NCBI RefSeq assembly: GCF_046244365.1
Contig: NZ_CP176395.1
Span: 5,704,001-5,768,000 of the forward strand
Reading direction: 5' to 3'
From: Paenibacillus_V sp046244365
GTDB taxonomy: Bacteria; Bacillota; Bacilli; Paenibacillales; NBRC-103111
Length of the DNA: 64,000 nucleotides
Made by a program: the position numbers and the translations under genes. How positions within the stretch are numbered: the stretch's first letter is position 1; each line of letters begins with the position of its first letter. Positions 52,606 through 60,727 of this stretch are shown here, one piece after another. The notes beneath the pieces were generated by a model, which was given only the letters and a program-made list of their open reading frames with translations, ran no database searches and was not told the DNA's origin.

Positions 52606-53175
52606 TTATTTGCCTCTGCATTCGTCAATCAGAGCATTTCGCGCCAGCAGCGTCATCGGGTATACCTTCTGCCCTTTGCCGAGCAGATAGGAGATCGTCG
52701 AGTCGAAACCGGCGATCAGCGCCTTTTCCAAGCTTGTTTCCGCCAACTGGCGAAGCAGATTGACTTCGGGAAAATCTCTTCCCGGCTCGATGTAATCCGC
52801 CAAGCAGACGATTTTATCAAGCAGCGTCATGCCGACGCGCCCGGAGGTGTGATAACGAATCGCATCCAGTACTTCCGCGTCTTCAATGCCGAACTTATTG
52901 CATACAAGAACGGCAGCAGCCGGCGCATGCAAAAGCGCTTTATCGTATTCCAGCAAATCGCCCAGCTCGCCGCACTCTTCAAGCACGCTTCTCTGCTTAT
53001 CAACCGGCCAATATTTGCAATAGTCGTGAAGCAACGCGGCTAGCTCGGCCTTCTGTACGTCTGCGCCATACTGTCCGGCCAGCAAAACCGCGCTCTTCAT
53101 CACGCCGACCGTATGCTCCCAGCGTTTCGCCGGCATTTGCGAACGCACTTCTTCCATCATCGCTTCACGATTCAT
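52606..53175 (-). CDS. yqeK: HD-domain Ap4A hydrolase YqeK
   Basis: The 189-residue HD-family phosphohydrolase cleaves diadenosine tetraphosphate symmetrically. Motifs are RWEHTVGVMKSAVLLA, LAALLHDYCKYWP (His-Asp), LHAPAAAVLV, IRYHTSGRVGM and DYIEPGRDFPEV. GAGGAA is about ten bases before the ATG at 53175; the gene overlaps the end of nadD by eleven bases, indicating tight coupling. Order aroE-yhbY-nadD-yqeK-rsfS is as in Bacillus. Confidence 0.93.
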   Translation of the reverse strand: MNREAMMEEVRSQMPAKRWEHTVGVMKSAVLLAGQYGADVQKAELAALLHDYCKYWPVDKQRSVLEECGELGDLLEYDKALLHAPAAAVLVCNKFGIEDAEVLDAIRYHTSGRVGMTLLDKIVCLADYIEPGRDFPEVNLLRQLAETSLEKALIAGFDSTISYLLGKGQKVYPMTLLARNALIDECRGK

Positions 53176-53755
53176 ACAGCCCATTCCTCTCTATATACGT
53201 CCTCACCGGTTCGGGCACGAGAAAACGGATTGCCCGTCCCGTCCTCATTCGCTCCCGGATTTCCGTCGAGGACAGCTCGATCGGGATCATCGGCACAAGC
53301 GTTACCTTGTCCCGAATCGAATCCGGCAGCAGCTCCGGCTGCAAATCGTAACCGGGCCGCTGAAGTCCGATAAATCCGATCTGACGAACAAGTTCCCCGA
53401 TTTGATGCCATTTCGGCAGGTACATGACCATATCCGCTCCGATAATATACGAAAAAACGATGTCCGGATGCAAGCCGCGTAAAACAGCCATCGTTTCGGA
53501 CGTATACGAGGTGCCGCCGAGCGTCAGCTCGATATCGATCGCACGAAACATGGGATGCCCTTCGATCGCCTCCCGTACCATATCGAGGCGTTCGGACGGC
53601 GATGCCTTCGGCGCATTCGGTTTATGGGGCGGTACGTTCGACGGCATAAACCAAACCTCGTCGAGCCCGGCCCCCGAACGCGCCTCTTCGGCAGCAATCA
53701 GATGGCCCAGATGAATCGGATCGAACGTACCGCCCATAATGCCGACCTTTTTCAT
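53165..53755 (-). CDS. nadD: Nicotinate-nucleotide adenylyltransferase
   Basis: The 196-residue enzyme makes deamido-NAD from nicotinate mononucleotide and ATP. The nucleotidyltransferase motif is GGTFDPIHLGHL, and the closing SSTEIRERMRTG is the ISSTxIR motif. WFMPSNVPPHKP, ELTLGGTSYTSETM and IIGADMVMYLPKW fit the family. AGGGGG precedes the ATG. It is the third gene of the aroE-yhbY-nadD-yqeK-rsfS series. Confidence 0.97.
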   Translation of the reverse strand: MKKVGIMGGTFDPIHLGHLIAAEEARSGAGLDEVWFMPSNVPPHKPNAPKASPSERLDMVREAIEGHPMFRAIDIELTLGGTSYTSETMAVLRGLHPDIVFSYIIGADMVMYLPKWHQIGELVRQIGFIGLQRPGYDLQPELLPDSIRDKVTLVPMIPIELSSTEIRERMRTGRAIRFLVPEPVRTYIERNGLYES

Positions 53756-53843
53756 TCGAATCCCCCTGTCAACGACAGCGTCTCCTTGAGGAGCTTGTCC
53801 ATCTCGAAGCCGACGCTTCGCGATCGGGTCATTCCCTCCCGAC

Positions 53844-54134
53844 TTACGGCAGCTCGATTTTTTTGTTTTCCTTGGATTCCTTGTAAAGTACGATCGTTTT
53901 GCCGATTACTTGTACGAGCTCCGCTCCGGAACGGTCTGCCAGCTCGTCCGCGATTTCGTTCCGATCGTCGTCATTGTTGTTCAGCACGGATATCTTAATG
54001 AGCTCCCGCACCTCAAGCGATTCTTCGATGTGCTTGATCAAATGATCGTTCACTCCGCCTTTGCCCACCTGAAAAATCGGAGTCAAATGATGGGCTTGCG
54101 AGCGGAGATACCTTTTTTGTTTACCTGTTAGCAT
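53844..54134 (-). CDS. yhbY: YhbY/CRM-domain RNA-binding protein (YqeI)
   Basis: The 96-residue protein is a single CRM domain: MLTGKQKRYLRSQAHHLTPI, FQVGKGGVNDHLIKHIEESLEVRELIKI, and ELVQVIGKTIVLYKES. CRM proteins bind large-subunit rRNA and associate with pre-50S particles. The basic GKGG loop is present. The ATG at 54134 has GAGGA at the better distance; an ATG six bases upstream abuts it. It lies between aroE and nadD as in Bacillus yqeI. Confidence 0.95.
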   Translation of the reverse strand: MLTGKQKRYLRSQAHHLTPIFQVGKGGVNDHLIKHIEESLEVRELIKISVLNNNDDDRNEIADELADRSGAELVQVIGKTIVLYKESKENKKIELP

Positions 54135-54163
54135 GAACATTCCTCTATTCTTCGTGTCGATTA

Positions 54164-55009
54164 TTAAGTCATGGATTGCAAAACGACTTCCCGCATGGCC
54201 GCAACGGGAGCAGGCTGTCCGGTCCAGTATTCGAACGCGTAAGCGCCCTGGTAAATGAACATGCCCAACCCGCTATGCGTTACGGCGCCTTTATGCTTAG
54301 CTTCCCTCAGCAGCCGCGTTTCCATCGGCGTGTAGATGATATCGCTCACGACAAGCCCCTCATGGAACCAGGAAGTGTCGATCGGCACCTCGTCGACGTT
54401 CGGATGCATCCCGACGGGCGTGTTGTTAACGACGATGTCCACTTGATCCTTGATCGCATCGATGTCGCCTAAGCCGATTCCGGCAGATTCCGTATAGGCC
54501 GACGTATATGCAGCCAAATCCTTTGCCCGTTCGACGGTCCGATTCGCGAACCATATCGCGGCTGCGCCTTCCTTGGCCAGCGCATAAGCAACGCCTCGAG
54601 AAGCGCCGCCCGCCCCGAGCATAAGCACCTTTTTGCCGGAAAGCGTCAGACCGGTTTCTTCCTTCAAGGAACGAATATAGCCGATACCGTCCGTATTATA
54701 TCCGATCAGCTTGCCTCCGTCATTGACTACGGTGTTGACCGCGCCGATAATCCGGGCCCCCTCGTCGATTTCGTCCATGTAGGACATGACTTCCTCTTTA
54801 TGCGGAATCGTGACGTTGACGCCGCGAAATTGAAGGGCGCGAATGCCGTTTATCGCGTCTTTCAGCGTGCCCGGCTTAATATGGAAGGCCGCGTAAGCCG
54901 CATTGAGTCCCGCTTCGGCAAAAGCGCGGTTCAGCATAAGCGGCGATTTGGAATGGCGAACCGGGTCGCCGAAAACGCCGTATAAGATCGTATGGCTGTC
55001 GATATGCAT
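54164..55009 (-). CDS. aroE: Shikimate dehydrogenase
   Basis: The 281-residue NADP-dependent enzyme reduces 3-dehydroshikimate. Substrate-site motifs are GDPVRHSKSPLMLNRAF, NVTIPHKEEV (catalytic Lys) and NTDGIGYIRSL; the cofactor loop is MLGAGGASRGVAYAL. The length is normal. GGGGGAAG precedes the ATG. The 216-base gap to yqeH holds 2.5 copies of a 64-bp tandem repeat, so it may be transcribed from its own promoter. Confidence 0.96.
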   Translation of the reverse strand: MHIDSHTILYGVFGDPVRHSKSPLMLNRAFAEAGLNAAYAAFHIKPGTLKDAINGIRALQFRGVNVTIPHKEEVMSYMDEIDEGARIIGAVNTVVNDGGKLIGYNTDGIGYIRSLKEETGLTLSGKKVLMLGAGGASRGVAYALAKEGAAAIWFANRTVERAKDLAAYTSAYTESAGIGLGDIDAIKDQVDIVVNNTPVGMHPNVDEVPIDTSWFHEGLVVSDIIYTPMETRLLREAKHKGAVTHSGLGMFIYQGAYAFEYWTGQPAPVAAMREVVLQSMT

Positions 55010-55032
55010 GAATGACTTCCCCCTGTCTGTTC

Positions 55033-55188
55033 CCCAAAAAGTGAAGCGAAGCTTCGTAGCTTATTCCGGTTACTTTTCGGGGAGCCCCATGAAATCCCAA
55101 AAAAGTGAAGCGAAGCTTTGAAGCTTATTCCGATTACTTTTCGGGGAGCCCCATGAAATCCCAAAAAAGTGAAGCGGAGCTTCGTAGC
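55033..55188 (-). repeat. 64-bp tandem repeat, about 2.5 copies
   Basis: Copies begin at about 55033, 55097 and 55161 with a strict 64-base period. Each holds GTGAAGCGAAGCTT, with the internal palindrome CGAAGCTTCG in the first, and TTACTTTTCGGGGAGCCCCATGAAATC. Two full copies and one partial copy are present with about five single differences. It fills the aroE-yqeH gap. Confidence 0.9.
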
Positions 55189-55224
55189 ATAACCGTTCCT
55201 TCCGAGGCGTACCGGTGCCGTCTT

Positions 55225-56346
55225 TTATATTAACGATGTCCGAACGGCAATTTTAACGCCTTTCGGCACATGCACCTCTAGATCGGCTCCCGTCTCGCCG
55301 TTCACCTTGATCCAGCCAAGCCCCGATATCAAAACATCGGAACGGCTGCCTTTCGGGATGCGGATCGAATGGCGCGAGAGCGGCGGCAGATCGTCCAGCT
55401 TTTCAAGCGCCGGGGGCTGCAGTAGCACTCCCTTATGCTCCGCGTACAGCGTATCCGCGTTGTCCAGCTTCGTACGATGAATCTCGATCGCATTCGACAT
55501 GAAGCAGGTAAACGACTGACGTTCCCCTTTTACGAAATCGAACCGTGCCAGCGAACCGAAAAACAGCGTTTGGCGCTCGTTCAACTGATAAACCATCGGC
55601 TTCAGCGGCTTATCCGGCAGCACATAGCGCAAATCCGCTTTATCGACCAGTTCCGTCAGTCTATGCTTGTACACGATTCCCGGCGTATCGACGATCGCTT
55701 TGCCGTCATCGAGCGGAATTTTGATCAGGTCGAGGGTCGTTCCCGGGTACGGGGAGGTCGTCAATTCTCCTTCCAAGTCGCTGAAATCGCGGATCAGCCT
55801 GTTAATCAGCGTCGACTTACCCACATTCGTTGCGCCGACTACATAAACGTCGCGGCCTTTACGCTGCTCCGCCACCAAGCTCAGCAGCCTGTCGAAGCCG
55901 ATATTCTTTTTGGCGCTGACGAGCACGATGCCTTCCGTTTTCAGGCCGTTCTCCTTGGCTTGCTTCTGCACCCAGTTGTGGAGCTTATTCCAATTCGTTA
56001 CTTTCGGAAACAAATCGATCTTGTTCACGACCAGCAGCACCGGGTTATTCCCGATAAACCGCTGCAAGCCGCCGATCAGGCTGCCTTCGAAATCAAACAG
56101 GTCGACGATATGAACGACGAGGCTTCGCGTACTTCCGATCGAGCCCAGCATGCGCAAAAAATCGTCCTGGTTGAGGGTCGCGCTAGACATTTCATTATAG
56201 TGCTTAATCCGAAAACAGCGCTGGCAGATGACCGGCACTTTCAGCAGCGCCTGCTCCGGAACGAATCCGATCTTGGCAGGGTCGTCCATTTGCAGTTTGA
56301 CCCCGCACCCTTCGCAAAACAAAGTTTCTTCTTCGAGTAAAGACAT
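55225..56346 (-). CDS. yqeH: Circularly permuted GTPase YqeH
   Basis: The 373-residue GTPase assists 30S subunit assembly. A treble-clef zinc finger is formed by FCEGCGVKL and CQRCFRIKHYNEM. The G motifs are permuted: G4 LVVNKIDLFP, G5 LVSAKKNIG, then G1 GATNVGKSTLINRLI, G2 and G3 VDTPGIVYK. A C-terminal RNA-binding region ends HVPKGVKIAVRTSLI. AGGAGGAG precedes the ATG. The order yqeG-yqeH-(repeats)-aroE is as in Bacillus. Confidence 0.97.
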   Translation of the reverse strand: MSLLEEETLFCEGCGVKLQMDDPAKIGFVPEQALLKVPVICQRCFRIKHYNEMSSATLNQDDFLRMLGSIGSTRSLVVHIVDLFDFEGSLIGGLQRFIGNNPVLLVVNKIDLFPKVTNWNKLHNWVQKQAKENGLKTEGIVLVSAKKNIGFDRLLSLVAEQRKGRDVYVVGATNVGKSTLINRLIRDFSDLEGELTTSPYPGTTLDLIKIPLDDGKAIVDTPGIVYKHRLTELVDKADLRYVLPDKPLKPMVYQLNERQTLFFGSLARFDFVKGERQSFTCFMSNAIEIHRTKLDNADTLYAEHKGVLLQPPALEKLDDLPPLSRHSIRIPKGSRSDVLISGLGWIKVNGETGADLEVHVPKGVKIAVRTSLI

Positions 56347-56401
56347 AGCTCCTCCTAATTGGGGTTTCCGATTCCATACGAAACGCCGAAAAACCGCGCG
56401 T

Positions 56402-56896
56402 TCACTTTTTCATGAACGAAAGTGCGGCTTTTTCGATCGTACGGTTTATTTTTGTAAAAAACCCTTCGTCCTTAAGCGCGATCGGTTGAACCAAAATCGT
56501 AAACAAACCGAGCCGGTTCCCGCCGAGCACATCCGTCAGCATTTGATCTCCGACCACCGCCGTCTGCTGGGGCGTGACGCCCATGATGCCCATCGCTTTA
56601 TGAAAAGCGACGTTCATCGGCTTTCTGGCGCTATAAATGAACGGTACCGTAAGCGGCTCTGCGAACTTGCTTACCCTCGCCTCGCTGTTATTGGAGACGA
56701 TGACGACCTGGAAGCCGGACTCGCGCAGCCCGTTCAGCCATTCCACGAGCTTAGGCGTCGCCACCGGTTCTTTGGCCCCTACCAGGGTGTTGTCCAAATC
56801 CGTTATCACACCCCGGATTCCCGCTCTCCGCAGCGCGTTCAAATCAATGTCGTATACCGTTTTCGCCTGCATGCGAGGCACTAGCTTATTGATCAA
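56402..56896 (-). CDS. yqeG: HAD-family phosphatase YqeG
   Basis: The 164-residue HAD subfamily IIIA protein has motif I ITDLDNTLVGAKEP, motif II VSNNSEARV, the Lys in FHKAMGIMGVT, and VVGDQMLTDVLGGNRLGL. The start is a TTG behind GGGGTGA. It is first of the yqeG-yqeH series, divergent from the repeat-tailed FMN enzyme gene. The biological substrate is unknown. Confidence 0.93.
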   Translation of the reverse strand: MINKLVPRMQAKTVYDIDLNALRRAGIRGVITDLDNTLVGAKEPVATPKLVEWLNGLRESGFQVVIVSNNSEARVSKFAEPLTVPFIYSARKPMNVAFHKAMGIMGVTPQQTAVVGDQMLTDVLGGNRLGLFTILVQPIALKDEGFFTKINRTIEKAALSFMKK

Positions 56897-57144
56897 ACCG
56901 TTTCACCCCGGCATCCGCCACTAATATTAGAAAAACTATACCACATAAATCCTTTTTCTTGCAAAGCAATACGGATTAAGCGGAGATCGTATATGAAATA
57001 CGCGAATTGGCACAATATAGAATGCCCTATTTGCAATAACATCACAGTAAACGAAAAGCCTCTTTTTTTGTGAAAGCGTTGCGTCAGGCATATCATCTTA
57101 AGCTATTCGACCGCATTCCGATAAAACGATACGAGGAGTTGCGT

Positions 57145-60105
57145 ATGGGAAATAATTGGGTTTGGTTTCTGGTTGGATCATTCGCCGGGGCGTTTATCGC
57201 CGTCATGCTTGCGGGTATGATCGGCATGCTTTTCGCCAGACCGCTTATTCAGCGTGTGGTAGGCAAATTCGTTAAAAGGCTCATGTCCGACCGTTATTCC
57301 GAAAACATTTGGGAAATGGTTACGGCGATGACGCGGATCAATCCGATTGTCGTCGTGGAAAACAGCCTGCGGGCAGCGACCGGCGGCATCATCGAAAGAC
57401 CGTTCGGCAGTCCCCGAAAATTTCTGAACTTTGACGGGCTACTGTTTTCGGCTGCGCAGCTGGCCGCTCTCCCCACCCATGAAGGCGAAGAGATCGACAT
57501 GGCGATCACGATCGGGCCGATGGCCAAGAAGCCGCTTAAGCTGGACATTCCGCTAATGTCCGGAGCGATGGGATACGGAATCGGAGTTACCGAAACAGTC
57601 AAAAAAGCAATCGCACGGGCAACGGCGGCCGTTGGTACGGCGACGAATTCCGGGGAAGGAGGTTTCCTCCCGGAGGACCGCGCGCTCGCCAAGCACTACA
57701 TTTGGCAGTACAGTTCCGGCCCATGGTCACGCAAGCCGGAGGTGCTTAAGCAAGCCGACGCCATCGAGATTCATCTGGGTCAAGGCGCTACGGCAGGCAC
57801 TGCAAGCATTATTCCGTCCGAATTCATACAAGGGCGCGCAAGCCAAATCATGGGCGTTCAGAATGAAGATTACGTTGTCATCCCGGCCAGGCACGAAGAA
57901 ATTAACCAAGGCGACGATTTGCGTACGCTTGTCGAGCAATTGCGTAAAATTACCGGAGGGGTGCCGATCGGCGTCAAGCTATGCGCAAGCGGGCATTTTG
58001 AGGATGATCTGGAAATCGTCATTCAGGCTGGAGTCGATTTCATCAGCATAGACGGCGGACAAGCCGGGACGAAGGGCGGAGCCCCTATTCTGGAAGACGA
58101 TTTCGGTCTGCCTACCATCTTCGCCTTGTCCCGGGCGATCCGCTATTTAAAGGAACGCGGCGTCAGAGATCGAATTTCGATCCTGTCCGGGGGCGGTTAT
58201 TCGACGCCGGGACAATGCCTCAAGGCGCTGGCGCTTGGAGCGGACGCCGTCTATATGGGGACCGCCCTGCTCTGGGCGATGACCCACGATCAGGTGACCA
58301 AAACGATTCCTTGGGAGCCGCCGACGGAGCTTGCATTCTATCCCGGCAAAAGTACCGATCAGCTCAATGAGGACGATGCAGCGGCGTACTTGGAAAATTT
58401 CTTCGTTTCGATGACGGAGGAGATGAAGCTCGCTATCCGTGCGCTGGGCAAAAACAAGCTGTCCCAAGTTAACCCATGCGATCTTGTCGCATTGGATGAA
58501 TGGACAAGCAAAGTGACGCAGGTCCCTCTTGCTTCCGAACCGTACACACCTGGGAAAAACGGCAGTCCGGACGCGGAAATCGGTTCCCGCAACCCTCCTC
58601 AATCGGAGGCGGCAAAAGCCGGTTCCGGTCAGAGTGTCAGCAACAATCTGATGTACGGCAGCGGCAAGGCGGCCCGTGACAAAGAAAGCGGCTCGCACGG
58701 CGGCGGCGGACAAGGCTCCGGCGGGGCGCAGAGCGATGGCGGCGGACAAGGCTCGGGCGGCTCGCAAGGCGGCAGCAATGGCCAAGGCTCGAGCGGCTCT
58801 CAGAACGACGGCGGCGGACAAGGCTCGAGCGGTACGCAGAGCGGCAGCGGCGGCCAGGGCTTGAGCGGCTCGCACGGCGGCAGCGACGGCCAAGGCTCGC
58901 GCGGCTCGCAGGGCGACGGCGACAGCCAAGGCTCGGGCGGAGCGCAGAGCGACGGCGGCGGACAAGGCTCGGGCGGCTCGCAGAGCGGCGGCGGCGGACA
59001 AGGCTCGAGCGGAGTGCAGAGCGGCAGCGACGGCCAAGGCTCGCGCGGCTCGCAGGGCGACGGCGGTGGCCAAGGCTCGGGCGGCTCGCAGAGCGGCGGC
59101 GACAGCCAACGCTCGGGCGGCTCGCAGAGCGGCGGCGACAGCCAACGCTCGGGCGGCTCGCAGAGCGGCGGCGACAGCCAACGCTCGGGCGGCTCGCAGA
59201 GCGGCGGCGACAGCCAACGCTCGGGCGGCTCGCAGAGCGGCGGCGACGGCCATGGTTCGGGCGGCTCGCAGAGCGGCGGCGACAGCCAACGCTCGGGCGG
59301 CTCGCAGAGCGGCGGCGACAGCCAACGCTCGGGCGGCTCGCAGAGCGGCGGTGGCAGCCAAGGCTCGAGCGGCTCGCACGGCGGCGGCGACAGCCAAGGC
59401 TCGGGCGGCTCGCTGGGCGGCGGCGGCGGCCAGGGCTCGGGCGGCTCGCACGGCGGCGGCGACGGCCAGGGCTCGGGCGGCTCGCAGGGCGGCAGCGGCG
59501 GACAAGGCTCGGGCGGCTCGCAGAGCGGCGGCGATGGCCAAGGCTCGGGCGGCTCGCAGAGCGGCGGCGACAGCCAAGGCTCGGGCGGCTCGCAGGGCGG
59601 CGGCCAGGGCTCGGGCGGCTCGCAGGGCGGCGGCGACAGCCAACGCTCGGGCGGCTCGCACGGCGGCAGCGACATCCAACGCTCGGGCGGCTCGCACGGC
59701 GGCGGCGACGGCCATGGTTCGGGCGGCTCGCACGGCGGCGGCGACGGCCATGGTTCGGGCGGGGCGCAGAGCGGTGGCGGCGGACAAGGCTCGGGCGGCT
59801 CGCACGGCGGCGGCGACAGCCAAGGCTCGGGCGGCTCGCAGAGCGGCGGCGGCGACAGCCAACGCTCGGGCGGCTCGCAGAGCGGCGGCGGCTGCCAAGG
59901 CTCGGGCGGCTCGCACGGCGGCAGCGACGGCCAGGACTCTCGAGGATCGCAGAGCGACGTTGGCGACTACAAAGACGCCAGCAATGAGCGTGGCGACGAC
60001 AACAGGCAGGGTTCTGACTCCCGTCATGAGCAGCACAAAAGGCGTAAGCGTGTTTTGCGGAAGCCCATCAAGCTGCATGAACTATACGAACCGGAGGAAA
60101 AATAG
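57145..60105 (+). CDS. FMN-binding glutamate synthase-like protein (YerD type) with giant Gly/Ser repeat tail
   Basis: The 986-residue protein has an N-terminal membrane helix (WVWFLVGSFAGAFIAVMLAGM), then the FMN barrel of GltB-type glutamate synthases: PLMSGAMGYGIG, TNSGEGGFLPED, EIHLGQGATAGT, GVKLCASGHFEDDLEIV, DFISIDGGQAGTKGGAPILED and ILSGGGYSTPGQCLKALALGADAVYMGTALL. Homologues such as Bacillus YerD are about 525 residues. Here the core ends near residue 480-510 and continues for about 420 residues of 12-residue units of SGGSQSGGDSQR type, closing with a basic tail RKRVLRKPIKLHELYEPEEK. GAGGAG precedes the ATG at 57145. The ammonia/ glutamine domains of GltB are absent, so its reaction is uncertain. 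Confidence 0.85.
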   Translation: MGNNWVWFLVGSFAGAFIAVMLAGMIGMLFARPLIQRVVGKFVKRLMSDRYSENIWEMVTAMTRINPIVVVENSLRAATGGIIERPFGSPRKFLNFDGLLFSAAQLAALPTHEGEEIDMAITIGPMAKKPLKLDIPLMSGAMGYGIGVTETVKKAIARATAAVGTATNSGEGGFLPEDRALAKHYIWQYSSGPWSRKPEVLKQADAIEIHLGQGATAGTASIIPSEFIQGRASQIMGVQNEDYVVIPARHEEINQGDDLRTLVEQLRKITGGVPIGVKLCASGHFEDDLEIVIQAGVDFISIDGGQAGTKGGAPILEDDFGLPTIFALSRAIRYLKERGVRDRISILSGGGYSTPGQCLKALALGADAVYMGTALLWAMTHDQVTKTIPWEPPTELAFYPGKSTDQLNEDDAAAYLENFFVSMTEEMKLAIRALGKNKLSQVNPCDLVALDEWTSKVTQVPLASEPYTPGKNGSPDAEIGSRNPPQSEAAKAGSGQSVSNNLMYGSGKAARDKESGSHGGGGQGSGGAQSDGGGQGSGGSQGGSNGQGSSGSQNDGGGQGSSGTQSGSGGQGLSGSHGGSDGQGSRGSQGDGDSQGSGGAQSDGGGQGSGGSQSGGGGQGSSGVQSGSDGQGSRGSQGDGGGQGSGGSQSGGDSQRSGGSQSGGDSQRSGGSQSGGDSQRSGGSQSGGDSQRSGGSQSGGDGHGSGGSQSGGDSQRSGGSQSGGDSQRSGGSQSGGGSQGSSGSHGGGDSQGSGGSLGGGGGQGSGGSHGGGDGQGSGGSQGGSGGQGSGGSQSGGDGQGSGGSQSGGDSQGSGGSQGGGQGSGGSQGGGDSQRSGGSHGGSDIQRSGGSHGGGDGHGSGGSHGGGDGHGSGGAQSGGGGQGSGGSHGGGDSQGSGGSQSGGGDSQRSGGSQSGGGCQGSGGSHGGSDGQDSRGSQSDVGDYKDASNERGDDNRQGSDSRHEQHKRRKRVLRKPIKLHELYEPEEK
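58690..59950 (+). repeat. 36-bp in-frame repeat array (Gly/Ser/Gln-rich coding)
   Basis: About 35 units of a 36-base sequence encode twelve residues each, including consecutive near-identical units of the type SGGSQSGGDSQR between about 59080 and 59350. One unit is two codons short (near 59600) and one has an extra codon (near 59850), so length changes keep the frame. The array is strongly GC-rich. Confidence 0.95.
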
Positions 60106-60306
60106 TGAACTTGGGTTCATTATTTATGAACCTACGTTCACTATTTACAACGACCTCGCGTAAAAACATCCCAATAGTGAAGTAAACGTCGCTATTTGGC
60201 GCTAAAGTTCACTATTACTGAACTTTCATTCACTATCTCAGCAAAAAGCCTCCAATGGCTGTAAATAGTGAACTTTGATTCACTAATAATGAACTTTCCT
60301 TCACTA
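60103..60306. repeat. Cluster of eight TTCACTA/TAGTGAA heptamers
   Basis: TAGTGAA is at 60103, 60175 and 60266; TTCACTA is at 60137, 60208, 60229, 60279 and 60300. The first overlaps the stop codon of the FMN-enzyme gene. Several copies form small inverted pairs, such as AGTGAA(CTTTGA)TTCACT at 60267-60284. The region has no gene. Confidence 0.8.
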
Positions 60307-60321
60307 TCTCCAGAAGAAGTG

Positions 60322-60358
60322 AGGCAGGATACCACATTGAAGCCTGCCTACTCCCTTT
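60322..60358 (+). terminator. Terminator candidate after the FMN-enzyme gene
   Basis: AGGCAGG and CCTGCCT form a perfect 7-bp stem with a 14-base loop, followed by ACTCCCTTTT. It lies 217 bases after the stop, beyond the heptamer cluster. Confidence 0.55.
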
Positions 60359-60431
60359 TACATGCAAGAGTCAAAATGGCTATCAGGACAAGCTGAAACA
60401 AAGTCAATCTAGAAACTCCAGATAGCTATGC

Positions 60432-60647
60432 GGTTCTTGGTTAGGTTCTTGGTTAGGTTCTTGGTTAGGTTCTTGGTTAGGTTCTTGGTTAGGTTCTTGG
60501 TTAGGTTCTTGGTTAGGTTCTTGGTTAGGTTCTTGGTTAGGTTCTTGGTTAGGTTCTTGGTTAGGTTCTTGGTTAGGTTCTTGGTTAGGTTCTTGGTTAG
60601 GTTCTTGGTTAGGTTCTTGGTTAGGTTCTTGGTTAGGTTCTTGGTTA
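60432..60647. repeat. Perfect 12-bp minisatellite, 18 copies
   Basis: GGTTCTTGGTTA is repeated 18 times without a mismatch (216 bases). Because 12 is a multiple of three, open frames appear on both strands (a repeating Asn-Gln-Glu-Pro on the minus strand), but they have no SD and start inside a terminator, so they are not taken as genes. Confidence 0.97.
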
Positions 60648-60658
60648 GGAAAGCACCG

Positions 60659-60701
60659 AAAAGCCGTCATCCCCGTTGTATAAACAGGGACGACGGCTTT
60701 T
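60659..60701. terminator. Terminator between the minisatellite and tgpA
   Basis: AAAAGCCGTC and GACGGCTTTT are perfect 10-base arms, with CCC/GGG inside and a loop. TTTT follows on either side. It ends the minus-strand transglutaminase operon. Confidence 0.85.
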
Positions 60702-60727
60702 CATGTCGGCTCGAGAAGCTGAGCCGC

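Noticed and set aside
55033..55188. The 64-bp repeat as an insertion sequence.
   Set aside because: No transposase, no terminal inverted repeats of the block as a whole and no target duplication are visible.
58147..60078. A 643-codon minus-strand frame of repeated Arg-Ala units across the Gly/Ser array.
   Set aside because: The 36-bp repeat has no stop codon on several frames because of its GC-rich composition. There is no SD and the plus-strand product has a recognised domain.
59066..60163. Plus-strand 365-codon frame of repeated Ala-Arg units.
   Set aside because: Same repeat artefact; it lies out of frame with the recognised FMN enzyme.
58690..60647. The repeat fields as a CRISPR array.
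   Set aside because: Repeats are directly tandem without unique spacers, and no cas gene is present.
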